Shown here in pieces: positions 17,884 through 26,569 of a stretch of 64,000 bases of DNA. The stretch lies in NCBI GenBank assembly GCA_037137455.1, contig JBAXKG010000007.1:28957-92956 (forward strand), written 5' to 3'. The translations under genes were made by a program, and so were the position numbers. The notes beneath the pieces are model-generated. The model saw only the letters and a list, made by a program, of their open reading frames with translations, made no database searches and was not told where the DNA came from. Source of the stretch: CAIVAT01 sp037137455 (GTDB taxonomy: Bacteria > Bacteroidota > Bacteroidia > Bacteroidales > FEN-979). Numbering within the stretch: position 1 is the first letter of the stretch; every line of letters begins with the position of its first letter.

Positions 17884-19302
17884 TTATGAAAAATATTTGA
17901 ATTTCGATTTTTTCACTAAAAGTCGAATTGCATTTTCTTTGTAAAAAATATATCCTTTCCTGAATATTTCCCAAAAGGAGATTTCGATTTCCTGTCGCAA
18001 GAACCTGTAACCAACAAAAATACCGATTAGGGAAAATACGATGGATGCCAGGGCAACAAATAACAGCAAGGTGGTTACGGGCAGTTCGGGAAACAGCCAA
18101 TGCATTCCGAATACAGCAAATATATCGCCAAGGATATTGGCGGTAGTCATATACAAGACTTTCTGAAAGTTTCGCTGTGGTTTATTTAAACTGTCCAGGG
18201 CGACTCCGGTAAAACGGTCAAGTGGCAATAAAGTACAATATATGATAAACACTACCATGACGTATGAAAGTGCGGTTAGCGATTCGATATATTTACTGCC
18301 TCCGATAATCAGAATAAAATATTTATTCAGGAAAAGACTAATTATGGCTATACCAATAAACAGGAAAACGACTATTCCCGTATAGGAATAAAAAATATCA
18401 CGGAAACGATTCTGGTCATTATCAAGGCTAGCTTTTGACAATTTGGGAAAAGCGGTAGTCGCAAAGCTTATAAGAGGAATTTCGATGAGTTCGACATATT
18501 TTAAAGGTATTGCGTATAATGCAACACCAATCGGACCGCAAAACGCGCTAAAAGAGATAATAAAGCTGTCAGCTCCTTTCAGAAGGCTGCTGCCGACTTT
18601 GGTGCCCATTGAAAACTGGCCATATCTCAGTACCTCTTTCATTTTTGCAAATGATATATATTTGATAAATTCAATTCCGGTCCATTTTTTTACAAGGCAG
18701 AATGCTGAGGTTGCAAAATTTGTAAGTAAGTAAATAATTACGACCACAGTAATATCAATTTTAAAAAGGAAGTATGAGATGAAAATAATTATCAGAAAAG
18801 AGCAGAGGTTAAAAAAACGGATCCAGAAAATTTTCTTAAAATTCAGTTCAGCCTGAAAGATTGTCCAAGAGTAATTCCACGGCAGGTTAATCAATGCCAA
18901 TACCGGATACCAATAACAAAAAACATCATAACCGCTGTTATTCAGGGCTTCGGGGATAATGAATGTTAAACTCCACAGGATAACTGTAAGCGGGATCAGA
19001 ATCAAGAGTCCGATAGCCCAGCTGGAACCGAGGTAGTACTTTCTGTCGGACACGGTAGGAGATGATAAAAATCTCACCAGGGCCTCTTTACTTAGTCCAA
19101 AACGCATCATATCAATTAGCGAGGCAGGAGCGGTAAACAAAACCCATTTACCGAAATCCGGAATTGATAGCATACGCATCAGGATCATAAATGACAAAAG
19201 ACCCATAATGGCTGTAGAGAAATTAGCCGCTAAGGATAGAAAGTTCAGATCATTGACTAATTTTGAAAGAGTCTTTTTCAATCTAGGGAGTATTCTTTTC
19301 AT
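17884..19302 (-). CDS. Polysaccharide repeat-unit flippase (Wzx-like, MOP superfamily)
   Basis: This 472-aa protein has about 12-14 hydrophobic helices and motifs of oligosaccharide flippases: an N-terminal SLAANFSTAIMGLLSFMILMR and FGKWVLFTAPASLID, and a central TKVGSSLLKGADSFIIS. Length and topology match the family. It would move lipid-linked repeat units across the inner membrane. Its 5' end overlaps the co-polymerase gene by 20 bp. The next gene downstream is the Wzy-like polymerase, so the core export genes are contiguous. Confidence 0.9.
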   Translation of the reverse strand: MKRILPRLKKTLSKLVNDLNFLSLAANFSTAIMGLLSFMILMRMLSIPDFGKWVLFTAPASLIDMMRFGLSKEALVRFLSSPTVSDRKYYLGSSWAIGLLILIPLTVILWSLTFIIPEALNNSGYDVFCYWYPVLALINLPWNYSWTIFQAELNFKKIFWIRFFNLCSFLIIIFISYFLFKIDITVVVIIYLLTNFATSAFCLVKKWTGIEFIKYISFAKMKEVLRYGQFSMGTKVGSSLLKGADSFIISFSAFCGPIGVALYAIPLKYVELIEIPLISFATTAFPKLSKASLDNDQNRFRDIFYSYTGIVVFLFIGIAIISLFLNKYFILIIGGSKYIESLTALSYVMVVFIIYCTLLPLDRFTGVALDSLNKPQRNFQKVLYMTTANILGDIFAVFGMHWLFPELPVTTLLLFVALASIVFSLIGIFVGYRFLRQEIEISFWEIFRKGYIFYKENAIRLLVKKSKFKYFS

Positions 19303-21964
19303 GAAACTGGAAAGTCAAAATCTGTTTCATTGTTCTTCTGAATTTCGATCTATGGCGGGGAAGTTCTCCAAATATGGCATCCAGGTATAGCAATTCAACC
19401 CCGTTAAGAACGATTTGAGTAGCATGCTTGAATAGTGGAATAAAAGCATTCAAGGCTGAATTATCAGCATCGGTCCATGAACGGTTAGCCCTGGTTATGA
19501 GCAGGGAAAGATCAAATTGCCGGATGAATTCCAGTGGGTATGGATTATTAATCAATGAAGGGATTTCGACAAAAATGTAGTCAAAGCTTTCCAAATCAAT
19601 ATGTTCATACCCAACCATTAATGATAACAGGTCTTTTGTTTCAAAGAAATTCTCTTTTATCGAGTACTGAATTTCATCATCGGTAGGGGGTATCAGTTCT
19701 CCTCCCGTCATGTAGAAGGGGTTTCCTTCAATTTCTTTGATATAGTTCAAAAACAGTACGTTTTCACCAAATGATTTAAGTTTCCGGCTAAGTTCTCTTC
19801 CTATACTTGTCTTTCCTTCTGCATCACGTGTGCTGAAGAGCAGGATCATCACTGGTTTTATATGTTGGTCCACATTTGCCCTGACTAAGGTCAGTTTAAC
19901 GTTTTGGGCCAGAATTTCAACAAGCCTTGGAATAATGAAGCCAATATCAACAGCATATATTTGCTTAATTATCTGTGGATAGACGCCAGCGACTTTAAGT
20001 TTGATAAATCGTTCGGCCCTTTCCGGTGTTTTAATGGTTGTGTCGAAGAACTCCATTGCAAGCAGAATGGCTACAACCAGCACAAAGCCGACAATTGCAG
20101 CAAGGAGTACAAGCATAAGCGCTCTTGAACGAATAGGGTTCAACGGGTAGTATGGCGCATCAACAACCTTTATATTGGTTCTTAATTCATCATCCTGTTG
20201 ACGGAGTTTAGCGAGGTTTAAATCGTGCAGGAGTTGTAAAAACTCACTTTCATTAACGCCGATCAGCCGTTCCATCCTTTTCAATTCAGCGCCAAGAGGG
20301 GCGAAAACTTCGTAAACATGTTGAAAATATTTTTTCCGCTCGGCCAGAACCCTGAATGCTGCTTTACTCTCTTCGTAAGCAATGACATTTTTAAGCCAGG
20401 CATCCAACAACTCTTTTGTAGGCAGGCCTTCCACGCTGTTTGTCACCACGTAAAGACGGTCGATATTGTCTTTTATAGCTTGTTTTATATTCTCAACCCT
20501 CGATTTAAGACTGGCAAGTTGCAGTATTGTTGCAGAATCGTTTCCAAGATCGATCTCTATATTTGCAATTTGCATTGTTGTTTCAGACAATTCGTTACGT
20601 AAACGAAGTATAGCGCTGGTATTTAGCGAAAGTTTGGCATGTGTTTCCAGTTTTTTTTCAATGATTTTTATCGCGGCATCAGACGAGGCAAATGCAATCT
20701 GTTTGTTTTGAAGTGAAACATCAAGTTCTTCCTTGGTTATTGCGATAATTTTTGTTTGTTCGTAGTAGTTGATAATATTATTTCGTTCATTAAAGTCCAG
20801 CAATTCAGTCTCGGCTTTTTTCAACCTGCGTGCAGCATTTTCCAATTGACGTTTAAAATACTGGATAACGGCATCTGTTTGATTTTGCTTCAGGAGTTTA
20901 TAATTAACTATAAAAATCCGCGTCAAAAAAATGAGGGTCTGCTGACATATACCCGGGTCGGGGTTTGTGTATGTAAGCTTTACAAGGTCACTGCTCTGGA
21001 TCCGGAATATACCAACTGTTGAAAGGGCTTTAATACTGTAAAACCTGTCGTCCTGGGAACTCCACAATTTATATATAAAGTTGTAATCGTTTTGGTGTCC
21101 GTAGGCAAGCAGCAGCTTAACGATTCTGTCAAAAGCAGAGGAAGAGGTACTCTGGGTTCCCCGTGTCAAGGAGATCAGAGTATCGCTGCTGGTAAAAGCA
21201 TCTGTTATACGTGAAATTGAGTCTCCAACGAGAGATTGGGAGGCAGGGGAGGGTTCCGGATCAAAGGTTTGCTCAGGTGTGGGCGAGGCTTCCGGTAAAT
21301 CTTCTCTGTTATTGACTATTAATTTTTGTCCGACCGAAATGTCATTTCCTCTTAAATTATTATAAGACATTAATTCGTCAACACGTAACCCATTTGTTTT
21401 GGCAATAGAGTACATTGTTTCACCACTCCTGACAACATGAAATTTTTTCGTTCTGTTTAACCGGGAATGGGATTCAGAATATTCTGCTATCTCATCCTGT
21501 AAATCGTTTTTGTAGAGTGATGTATCAAGGCTGGAAGATTGTTTTGTGGGAGGGCGGTAATATCGTTTATCGCTTCGTTTTGCTTTTTTTACGATATCAA
21601 TTATATCGGATGGAACTTTTGCAAGCAGCTCATCATAATTTTCTTTGGAAATATATCGTGGATCGTAATGATCCAGTAGAAGATGTTGTGCAAGCAAACT
21701 AACAGAAACTTCTTCAAGGGTTTGCCTTGATTTGATAAGGTTGATCAGATTGTCGAACAAAGCGGCGGTTACCATATAATCGACATTGGCTTGCTGTTGC
21801 ACAGAATAGCCAGATGTAACGCCGGTATATATTGTGGTTTCAGAACTGTATGACCATTGACTTTTCCTTGTAAGAATGAATACAACAGTAGCAATAATCA
21901 AAGGGACCAGAATCAATAATATAATGTGTCGCTGAAGTAATTTTATGAAATAAATAACTTTCAT
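19283..21964 (-). CDS. Wzz/Wzc-type polysaccharide co-polymerase with inserted LysM domain and degenerate kinase domain
   Basis: This 893-aa protein has a first transmembrane helix (about 12-32) with a Wzz-like N terminus, then a large periplasmic region. That region contains a LysM domain at about 175-218 (VVRSGETMYSIAKTNGLRVDELMSYNN) and long GumC-like coiled coils (~350-600). A second transmembrane helix (ALMLVLLAAIVGFVLVVAIL) leads into a C-terminal domain shaped like a BY-kinase. Its Walker A is deviant but recognisable (STRDAEGKTS, about 711-720). The Walker A' Asp is missing (VLFLNYIKE) and Walker B reads FVEIPSL. No C-terminal tyrosine cluster is present. It probably sets chain length but may be unable to autophosphorylate on tyrosine. 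LysM suggests peptidoglycan binding. The gene overlaps both neighbours. Confidence 0.87.
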   Translation of the reverse strand: MKVIYFIKLLQRHIILLILVPLIIATVVFILTRKSQWSYSSETTIYTGVTSGYSVQQQANVDYMVTAALFDNLINLIKSRQTLEEVSVSLLAQHLLLDHYDPRYISKENYDELLAKVPSDIIDIVKKAKRSDKRYYRPPTKQSSSLDTSLYKNDLQDEIAEYSESHSRLNRTKKFHVVRSGETMYSIAKTNGLRVDELMSYNNLRGNDISVGQKLIVNNREDLPEASPTPEQTFDPEPSPASQSLVGDSISRITDAFTSSDTLISLTRGTQSTSSSAFDRIVKLLLAYGHQNDYNFIYKLWSSQDDRFYSIKALSTVGIFRIQSSDLVKLTYTNPDPGICQQTLIFLTRIFIVNYKLLKQNQTDAVIQYFKRQLENAARRLKKAETELLDFNERNNIINYYEQTKIIAITKEELDVSLQNKQIAFASSDAAIKIIEKKLETHAKLSLNTSAILRLRNELSETTMQIANIEIDLGNDSATILQLASLKSRVENIKQAIKDNIDRLYVVTNSVEGLPTKELLDAWLKNVIAYEESKAAFRVLAERKKYFQHVYEVFAPLGAELKRMERLIGVNESEFLQLLHDLNLAKLRQQDDELRTNIKVVDAPYYPLNPIRSRALMLVLLAAIVGFVLVVAILLAMEFFDTTIKTPERAERFIKLKVAGVYPQIIKQIYAVDIGFIIPRLVEILAQNVKLTLVRANVDQHIKPVMILLFSTRDAEGKTSIGRELSRKLKSFGENVLFLNYIKEIEGNPFYMTGGELIPPTDDEIQYSIKENFFETKDLLSLMVGYEHIDLESFDYIFVEIPSLINNPYPLEFIRQFDLSLLITRANRSWTDADNSALNAFIPLFKHATQIVLNGVELLYLDAIFGELPRHRSKFRRTMKQILTFQFHEKNTP

Positions 21965-22758
21965 TAATCTATTTTATTTATTACATTAAACTTGATACCG
22001 GCAAACTCCTGAAGGAGCATGTAGGCATTGTAGAAGGCGAACCGGGATTCTTCAAAGTCAGTAACTGCTTTACGGTACATTTCATTAATATATGCTAACT
22101 CATACAAGGTTATTTGCCCGTTTAAAAATTCTTTATCTCCCATTTCCTTTTGCAGCGCCTGGGCATATATGTTTTCATTTGCAATTTTCAGAATACGCTG
22201 GTTAACAATTAACTGGTTATATTGTACAATAATTAATTTTCGCAATTCAATGATTTGATTGTCCCTGATAGCCATCGATTTTTCAACCTCTTTCGTTGCG
22301 GTTTTAATTCTGTTTTTCCTGTCCCAAAAATCATCCATAGGTAAACGAAGGCTTACGCTAACCAAGGCCCGATCACTATTTTGGGTGGATTGCATAATAT
22401 TTCCTATTATTACATTGTCACTAGATGAACCAGAATTATCTGTTCCGGAAAACCAATAATCCTTTTGTAACAATCCATCGATGTAGAAATTTTGCATCCA
22501 TTCCCTTTTTGCTGTTTTAATTTTATATTTCCAAATGGCAATATCTGCATCCTGTGATCTCAGAAGCGGGGAGTTTACAATGGCAGAGTCAATCAGGTCT
22601 TCGAGGGGAGGAATGCGTAATGTGATATCATCCACAAACGGGTTGAAGGTCACTGATGAATCCTGGGCGTTTCCACTTTTAAAAAATCCTTGTCCAAAAA
22701 AAAACAGTGGAGAATTCAAGAGAAAAATAACCAAAAAAAGTGAGCATCTTGTTTTCAT
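21964..22758 (-). CDS. Short TolC-family outer membrane protein of the polysaccharide locus
   Basis: The ATG at 22758 is preferred over a GTG two codons upstream. The product is 264 aa with a signal peptide (MKTRCSLFLVIFLLNSPLFFFG). The rest has the heptad-rich helices and a beta-strand segment of a TolC-type efflux protein: LIDSAIVNSPLLRSQDADI, ALVSVSLRLPMDDFWDRKNRIKTA and a helix rich in Gln/Glu ending YNAYMLLQEF. It is only about half the usual TolC length (400-480 aa), so it may contain one rather than two repeats. No Wza/BexD-type export protein is in the window, so this may be the outer-membrane outlet or a partner of the co-polymerase. Its stop overlaps the next start by one base. Confidence 0.75.
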   Translation of the reverse strand: MKTRCSLFLVIFLLNSPLFFFGQGFFKSGNAQDSSVTFNPFVDDITLRIPPLEDLIDSAIVNSPLLRSQDADIAIWKYKIKTAKREWMQNFYIDGLLQKDYWFSGTDNSGSSSDNVIIGNIMQSTQNSDRALVSVSLRLPMDDFWDRKNRIKTATKEVEKSMAIRDNQIIELRKLIIVQYNQLIVNQRILKIANENIYAQALQKEMGDKEFLNGQITLYELAYINEMYRKAVTDFEESRFAFYNAYMLLQEFAGIKFNVINKID

Positions 22759-22785
22759 ATCCACTTGTTGATTTTTATCGAATTC

Positions 22786-24018
22786 TTAGACATTTTCTTT
22801 TTGAATGAATATTGTAAACGTTCTAAAAATTAGCTTTATGTCATTCCAGAATGAATTGTGTTCTGCATAATAATTATCCAGCGCAAATCTTTCCTCTTCA
22901 GACATTGTTCCTTTTTTTCCACGTTTTTCCACTTGCCAGAGGCCGGTTAAGCCTGCAGCAGCTCTGAAACGGCGGCTCCATTTCTTTTTTGTCAATGCTT
23001 CAGCTTCGTTAAGGGGCAGGGGACGGTTACCTACAATCGACATATCTCCTTTAATAATATTAAAGAGCTGGGGTAATTCATCAATACTGGTCATCCGGAT
23101 GAATTTTCCTACTTTGGTTATTCTTGGATCATCCTTGATTTTCAGAAAAGCTTTTTTTGCACTGCGCCGATTATTAGCAAGCCGTTCACAAATTTCTTCG
23201 CCATCGTAGTATACCATTGGCGAGCAGTTTTGGCCTGAAGGTAGCTTTGCGCATTCCGAACAGGTTACCTCAACCGATTCATTGATATACTGGTTCAAAT
23301 GGGCAACGTCTTTGATGCGTGAGTCAGCATCGGGGTACATTGACCTGAACTTATAGAAATCAAATATCTTATAGTTAGACCCAACCCGTTTGGCAATATA
23401 GTAAACCTTACCGCGCGACTCAACCAGGATGGCTATTACGGTAAGAAGCATAAATGGCGACAATATCAGCAGTGCAGAAAGAGCGACAACCATATCGAAA
23501 ATACGCTTGGGTAAAGGTGTTTTATATGGAGTCATGTCTTCATCCTGTAGCGACATTGGCTTTGGAACGTATTCTGCCTTAAACTTATTCAGGAAAAGAA
23601 TCCGGCTATAAATATTATTAATATTTATTTCTTTATGATAAAAGTCATCAATTCCCATGTTGAAAGCCTCCTGTTTGATGCCATTATCCCGAAAAAAGGA
23701 GATAACGATAAAGGGAGTTTTCTGATAAACCTTGTTTAATTTGAGTTTCAAGTAAAACAATAAGCCATTTATTCCAGGAAGAATAAATTCGCAGATGATG
23801 GCATCAATCTTATGCTCTTCTTGATAAACCTTATCAAAACGAGTATCCTGGTCCAGGTCAAAAAGGTTAAATTGGTAATTTGTTAACCAATAGAGTGCAG
23901 CCAGACCATTCGATATTTGTCTAACACTAAATAAATCGCTTTTATCGAACTGATCAATAGTTGGCTGATCATTTCCAATATAAAGGATTTTTAAAGGTGT
24001 GAAAGCATTTTCATCCAT
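22786..24018 (-). CDS. Phosphoglycosyl transferase fused to a pseudo-receiver domain
   Basis: This 410-aa protein has an N-terminal CheY-like fold (about 8-140; ILYIGNDQPTIDQF, IIVISFF-like strands, DDFYHKE) in which the phospho-acceptor Asp is replaced by Glu77 (IICEFILPG). A hydrophobic helix (about 170-197) leads into a WcaJ/PglC-type sugar transferase: KRVGSNYKIFDFYKFRSMY, the catalytic Asp-Glu pair in MTSIDELPQLFNI, GDMSIVGNRPLP and AGLTGLWQV. An insert with a CxxC and two more Cys (TCSECAKLPSGQNC and then EEIC) may bind metal. The enzyme starts repeat-unit synthesis by transferring a sugar-phosphate to undecaprenyl phosphate. It lies 6 bp after the single-domain response regulator gene. 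Confidence 0.9.
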   Translation of the reverse strand: MDENAFTPLKILYIGNDQPTIDQFDKSDLFSVRQISNGLAALYWLTNYQFNLFDLDQDTRFDKVYQEEHKIDAIICEFILPGINGLLFYLKLKLNKVYQKTPFIVISFFRDNGIKQEAFNMGIDDFYHKEININNIYSRILFLNKFKAEYVPKPMSLQDEDMTPYKTPLPKRIFDMVVALSALLILSPFMLLTVIAILVESRGKVYYIAKRVGSNYKIFDFYKFRSMYPDADSRIKDVAHLNQYINESVEVTCSECAKLPSGQNCSPMVYYDGEEICERLANNRRSAKKAFLKIKDDPRITKVGKFIRMTSIDELPQLFNIIKGDMSIVGNRPLPLNEAEALTKKKWSRRFRAAAGLTGLWQVEKRGKKGTMSEEERFALDNYYAEHNSFWNDIKLIFRTFTIFIQKENV

Positions 24019-24024
24019 AAAACA

Positions 24025-24423
24025 CTAATTACCTCTTCGTTGCGAGTACAATTCCTTGAATTCCAGGCGTCGTTTAATTCTTGCAATGAGTTCCTTGGGA
24101 TTAAACGGTTTAAGAACATAATCATCGGCACCCATTTCAAAGCACCTGATCTTATCAGCGCTCTCTTCTTTACCTGAAAGCATTATCAATGGAATCTCGT
24201 CAAAGAAGCCGCTTTCCCGAATTCTTCGGATAAATTCAAAGCCATTTAAAACAGGCATTTCGACATCACAGATAATCACATCAGGGAGATTTCCGGTTTG
24301 CAAATAGAATAGTGCATCCATTCCGTTGCTGATCGAAGTAACTTCAAAATCCTTGTTAAACGTATTTTCGATTATAAACCGGATACTTTTTTCATCATCA
24401 ATAGCGAGTATCTTTTTCTTCAT
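24025..24423 (-). CDS. Single-domain response regulator (CheY-like)
   Basis: This 132-aa protein is a complete receiver with acidic pair IDDE (Asp9-Asp10), acceptor Asp53 in IICDVEMP, the switch Ser83 in LIMLSGKEE and Lys105 in LKPF. There is no output domain beyond a short basic tail (KRRLEFKELYSQRRGN). It is the first gene of the polysaccharide operon and sits immediately upstream of the pseudo-receiver/phosphoglycosyl transferase. This position suggests protein-protein control of polysaccharide initiation, or a phosphorelay with the hybrid kinases at the far end of the operon. That use is inference. Confidence 0.92.
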   Translation of the reverse strand: MKKKILAIDDEKSIRFIIENTFNKDFEVTSISNGMDALFYLQTGNLPDVIICDVEMPVLNGFEFIRRIRESGFFDEIPLIMLSGKEESADKIRCFEMGADDYVLKPFNPKELIARIKRRLEFKELYSQRRGN

Positions 24424-24442
24424 AACGTCTTATTTTGCTAAG

Positions 24443-24450
24443 CAAATATA
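24443..24450 (-). promoter_or_regulatory. Candidate -7 promoter element of the polysaccharide operon
   Basis: The - strand reads TATATTTG (TAnnTTTG) 20 nt before the response regulator start, in the only gap (77 bp) between uvrB and the operon. A TCTG, one mismatch from TTTG, lies 19 nt further upstream. Transcription would begin around 24436. Confidence 0.5.
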
Positions 24451-24500
24451 TTCAAATATGTATGAAATGCAGAAAATAGATATTAACAAAAAAGAAGAAG

Positions 24501-26558
24501 TTATTTATCATAACGTTCCGATTGATTATTCTCAATGGTCATTTTTTCAACCATTTCTTTAAGTATTTTTAATTCATCACGTAGCCGGGCCGCTTCCAGG
24601 AAATCCAGGCTTTTTACTGATACCTCTAAAGCTTTACTGATCTTGCTGACTAATTTCTGCAGTTTTTCTTTCGAAAGGTACTGAATTATCGGGTCTGCCG
24701 CGATATCTGAATAATCTTTTTCAATATAGGCTACAGGCATTTTCGTTTTACCGTCTGCAACAGTTGTTTGCCCAAGTATTTCATTTGTACTTTTAATGAT
24801 CTGGGAGGGTGTAATGTTATTCAATAAATTATAAGAGATTTGCCTTTCTCTACGGCGGTTTGTTTCATTCATCATTCGTTTCATCGACTCGGTGAGCTTG
24901 TCGGCATACATGATCACTTTACTGTTAATATTTCGTGCAGCACGCCCTGCCGTTTGAGTCAATGAACGTTCAGAACGAAGGAACCCTTCCTTATCGGCAT
25001 CGAGAATAGCAACCAATGAAACTTCAGGGAGATCAAGTCCTTCGCGCAGCAGGTTAACGCCGACAAGGACATCGAATGTTCCAAGCCGTAAATCCCTTAA
25101 AATTTCGACCCGTTCGAGGGTCTCGACATCAGAGTGGATGTAACGGCAACGGACGCCAATCCTGGTAAAATAATTTGTCAGTTCTTCCGCCATCCGTTTT
25201 GTCAGGGTTGTAACAAGGATCCGTTCATTCTTTTGTATCCGCTGATTAATTTCTTCCAGAAGATCGTCTATCTGGCGCAGGCTTGGTCTGACTTCTACGT
25301 ATGGATCAAGCAACCCGGTTGGACGAATTACCTGTTCCACCATAACACCTTCGCATTTCTGCAGCTCAAAATCAGCAGGAGTCGCACTGACATAGATAGT
25401 CTGATTGACCATTGTTTCGAATTCATCAAATTTTAATGGTCTGTTATCCATTGCAGAAGGAAGCCTGAACCCATATTCTACCAGGGTTTGTTTGCGTGAA
25501 CGGTCACCTCCAAACATGGCCCTTATCTGAGGTATAGTTGCATGGCTTTCATCAATCACCATCAGGAAGTCATCAGGAAAAAAATCGAGCAGACAGAAGG
25601 GACGGGAACCAGCAGTTCTGCCATCAAAATACCTTGAATAGTTTTCGATGCCCGAACAATAACCAAGTTCGCGCATCATTTCAATATCATAGCTAACGCG
25701 ATCTTCTAAACGTTTTGCTTCCAGTTCCTTGCCGTTTTCTTTGAAAAACTCACATTGTTTTATAAGGTCATCCTGTATCTGAATCAATGATTCGCGCATC
25801 TTATCCTGAGATGTTACGAAGATATTCGCAGGGTATAATGTCATCAATTCCATTTTTTCAATTTTCCGTCCGGTCACGGGATCGAATGATTCGATAGACT
25901 CTACTTCGTTTCCACAGAAAATCAACCTGTAAGCGATGTCGAGATAGGCAGGAAAAATATCCACAGAATCTCCTTTTACCCTGAAACGGCCACGGGTAAA
26001 ATCACCTTCAGTTCGTGAATAAAGACTGTTGACCAATGATTGCAGGAGTTTTTTCCGGCCAAGCTGGTCTCCGGAATTCACCCGAATCACATTCTGGTTA
26101 AAGTCGTCAGGATTACCGATGCCGTAAATACATGATACCGAGGAGACGACGATAATATCACGCCTGCCTGACAACAGGGCTGAAGATGCGCTCAATCTAA
26201 GCTTTTCGATCTCTTCATTTATTGAAAGATCTTTTTCAATGTAGGTATTAGTTACAGGAATAAAAGCTTCTGGTTGGTAATAGTCATAATATGAAACAAA
26301 AAATTCTACTGAATTTTCAGGAAAAAACTGTTTGAATTCCCCGTACAATTGCGCTGCAAGTGTCTTGTTATGGCTGAATACAAGCGTCGGCTTCTGAACT
26401 TGTTGGATTACATTGGCAATAGTAAATGTTTTACCGGAACCAGTCACCCCATTTAATACTTGCGAAGGATCACCCCGTTGAATACCTTCAACGAGTTGTT
26501 TTATGGCCTCGGGCTGATCTCCGGTTGGCAAAAATTCGGAAGTGAGCTTGAAATCCAA
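24501..26558 (-). CDS. uvrB: UvrABC excinuclease subunit B
   Basis: This 685-aa protein has the full set of UvrB features: LTSEFLPTGDQPEAIKQL at the N terminus, Walker A GVTGSGKTFT, the beta-hairpin region YYDYYQPEAFIP, DEXX-like VIDESHATIPQI, helicase motifs VSATPADFE, YIHSDVETLERVEIL and QTAGRAARN, and the C-terminal UVR domain (SVKSLDFLEAARLRDELKIL). It recognises damaged DNA with UvrA and recruits UvrC. The start codon is TTG at 26558. No in-frame ATG gives a better N terminus, and the spacing of 11 bp to the previous stop supports it. Confidence 0.97.
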   Translation of the reverse strand: MDFKLTSEFLPTGDQPEAIKQLVEGIQRGDPSQVLNGVTGSGKTFTIANVIQQVQKPTLVFSHNKTLAAQLYGEFKQFFPENSVEFFVSYYDYYQPEAFIPVTNTYIEKDLSINEEIEKLRLSASSALLSGRRDIIVVSSVSCIYGIGNPDDFNQNVIRVNSGDQLGRKKLLQSLVNSLYSRTEGDFTRGRFRVKGDSVDIFPAYLDIAYRLIFCGNEVESIESFDPVTGRKIEKMELMTLYPANIFVTSQDKMRESLIQIQDDLIKQCEFFKENGKELEAKRLEDRVSYDIEMMRELGYCSGIENYSRYFDGRTAGSRPFCLLDFFPDDFLMVIDESHATIPQIRAMFGGDRSRKQTLVEYGFRLPSAMDNRPLKFDEFETMVNQTIYVSATPADFELQKCEGVMVEQVIRPTGLLDPYVEVRPSLRQIDDLLEEINQRIQKNERILVTTLTKRMAEELTNYFTRIGVRCRYIHSDVETLERVEILRDLRLGTFDVLVGVNLLREGLDLPEVSLVAILDADKEGFLRSERSLTQTAGRAARNINSKVIMYADKLTESMKRMMNETNRRRERQISYNLLNNITPSQIIKSTNEILGQTTVADGKTKMPVAYIEKDYSDIAADPIIQYLSKEKLQKLVSKISKALEVSVKSLDFLEAARLRDELKILKEMVEKMTIENNQSERYDK

Positions 26559-26569
26559 AAGAGTTCGTT

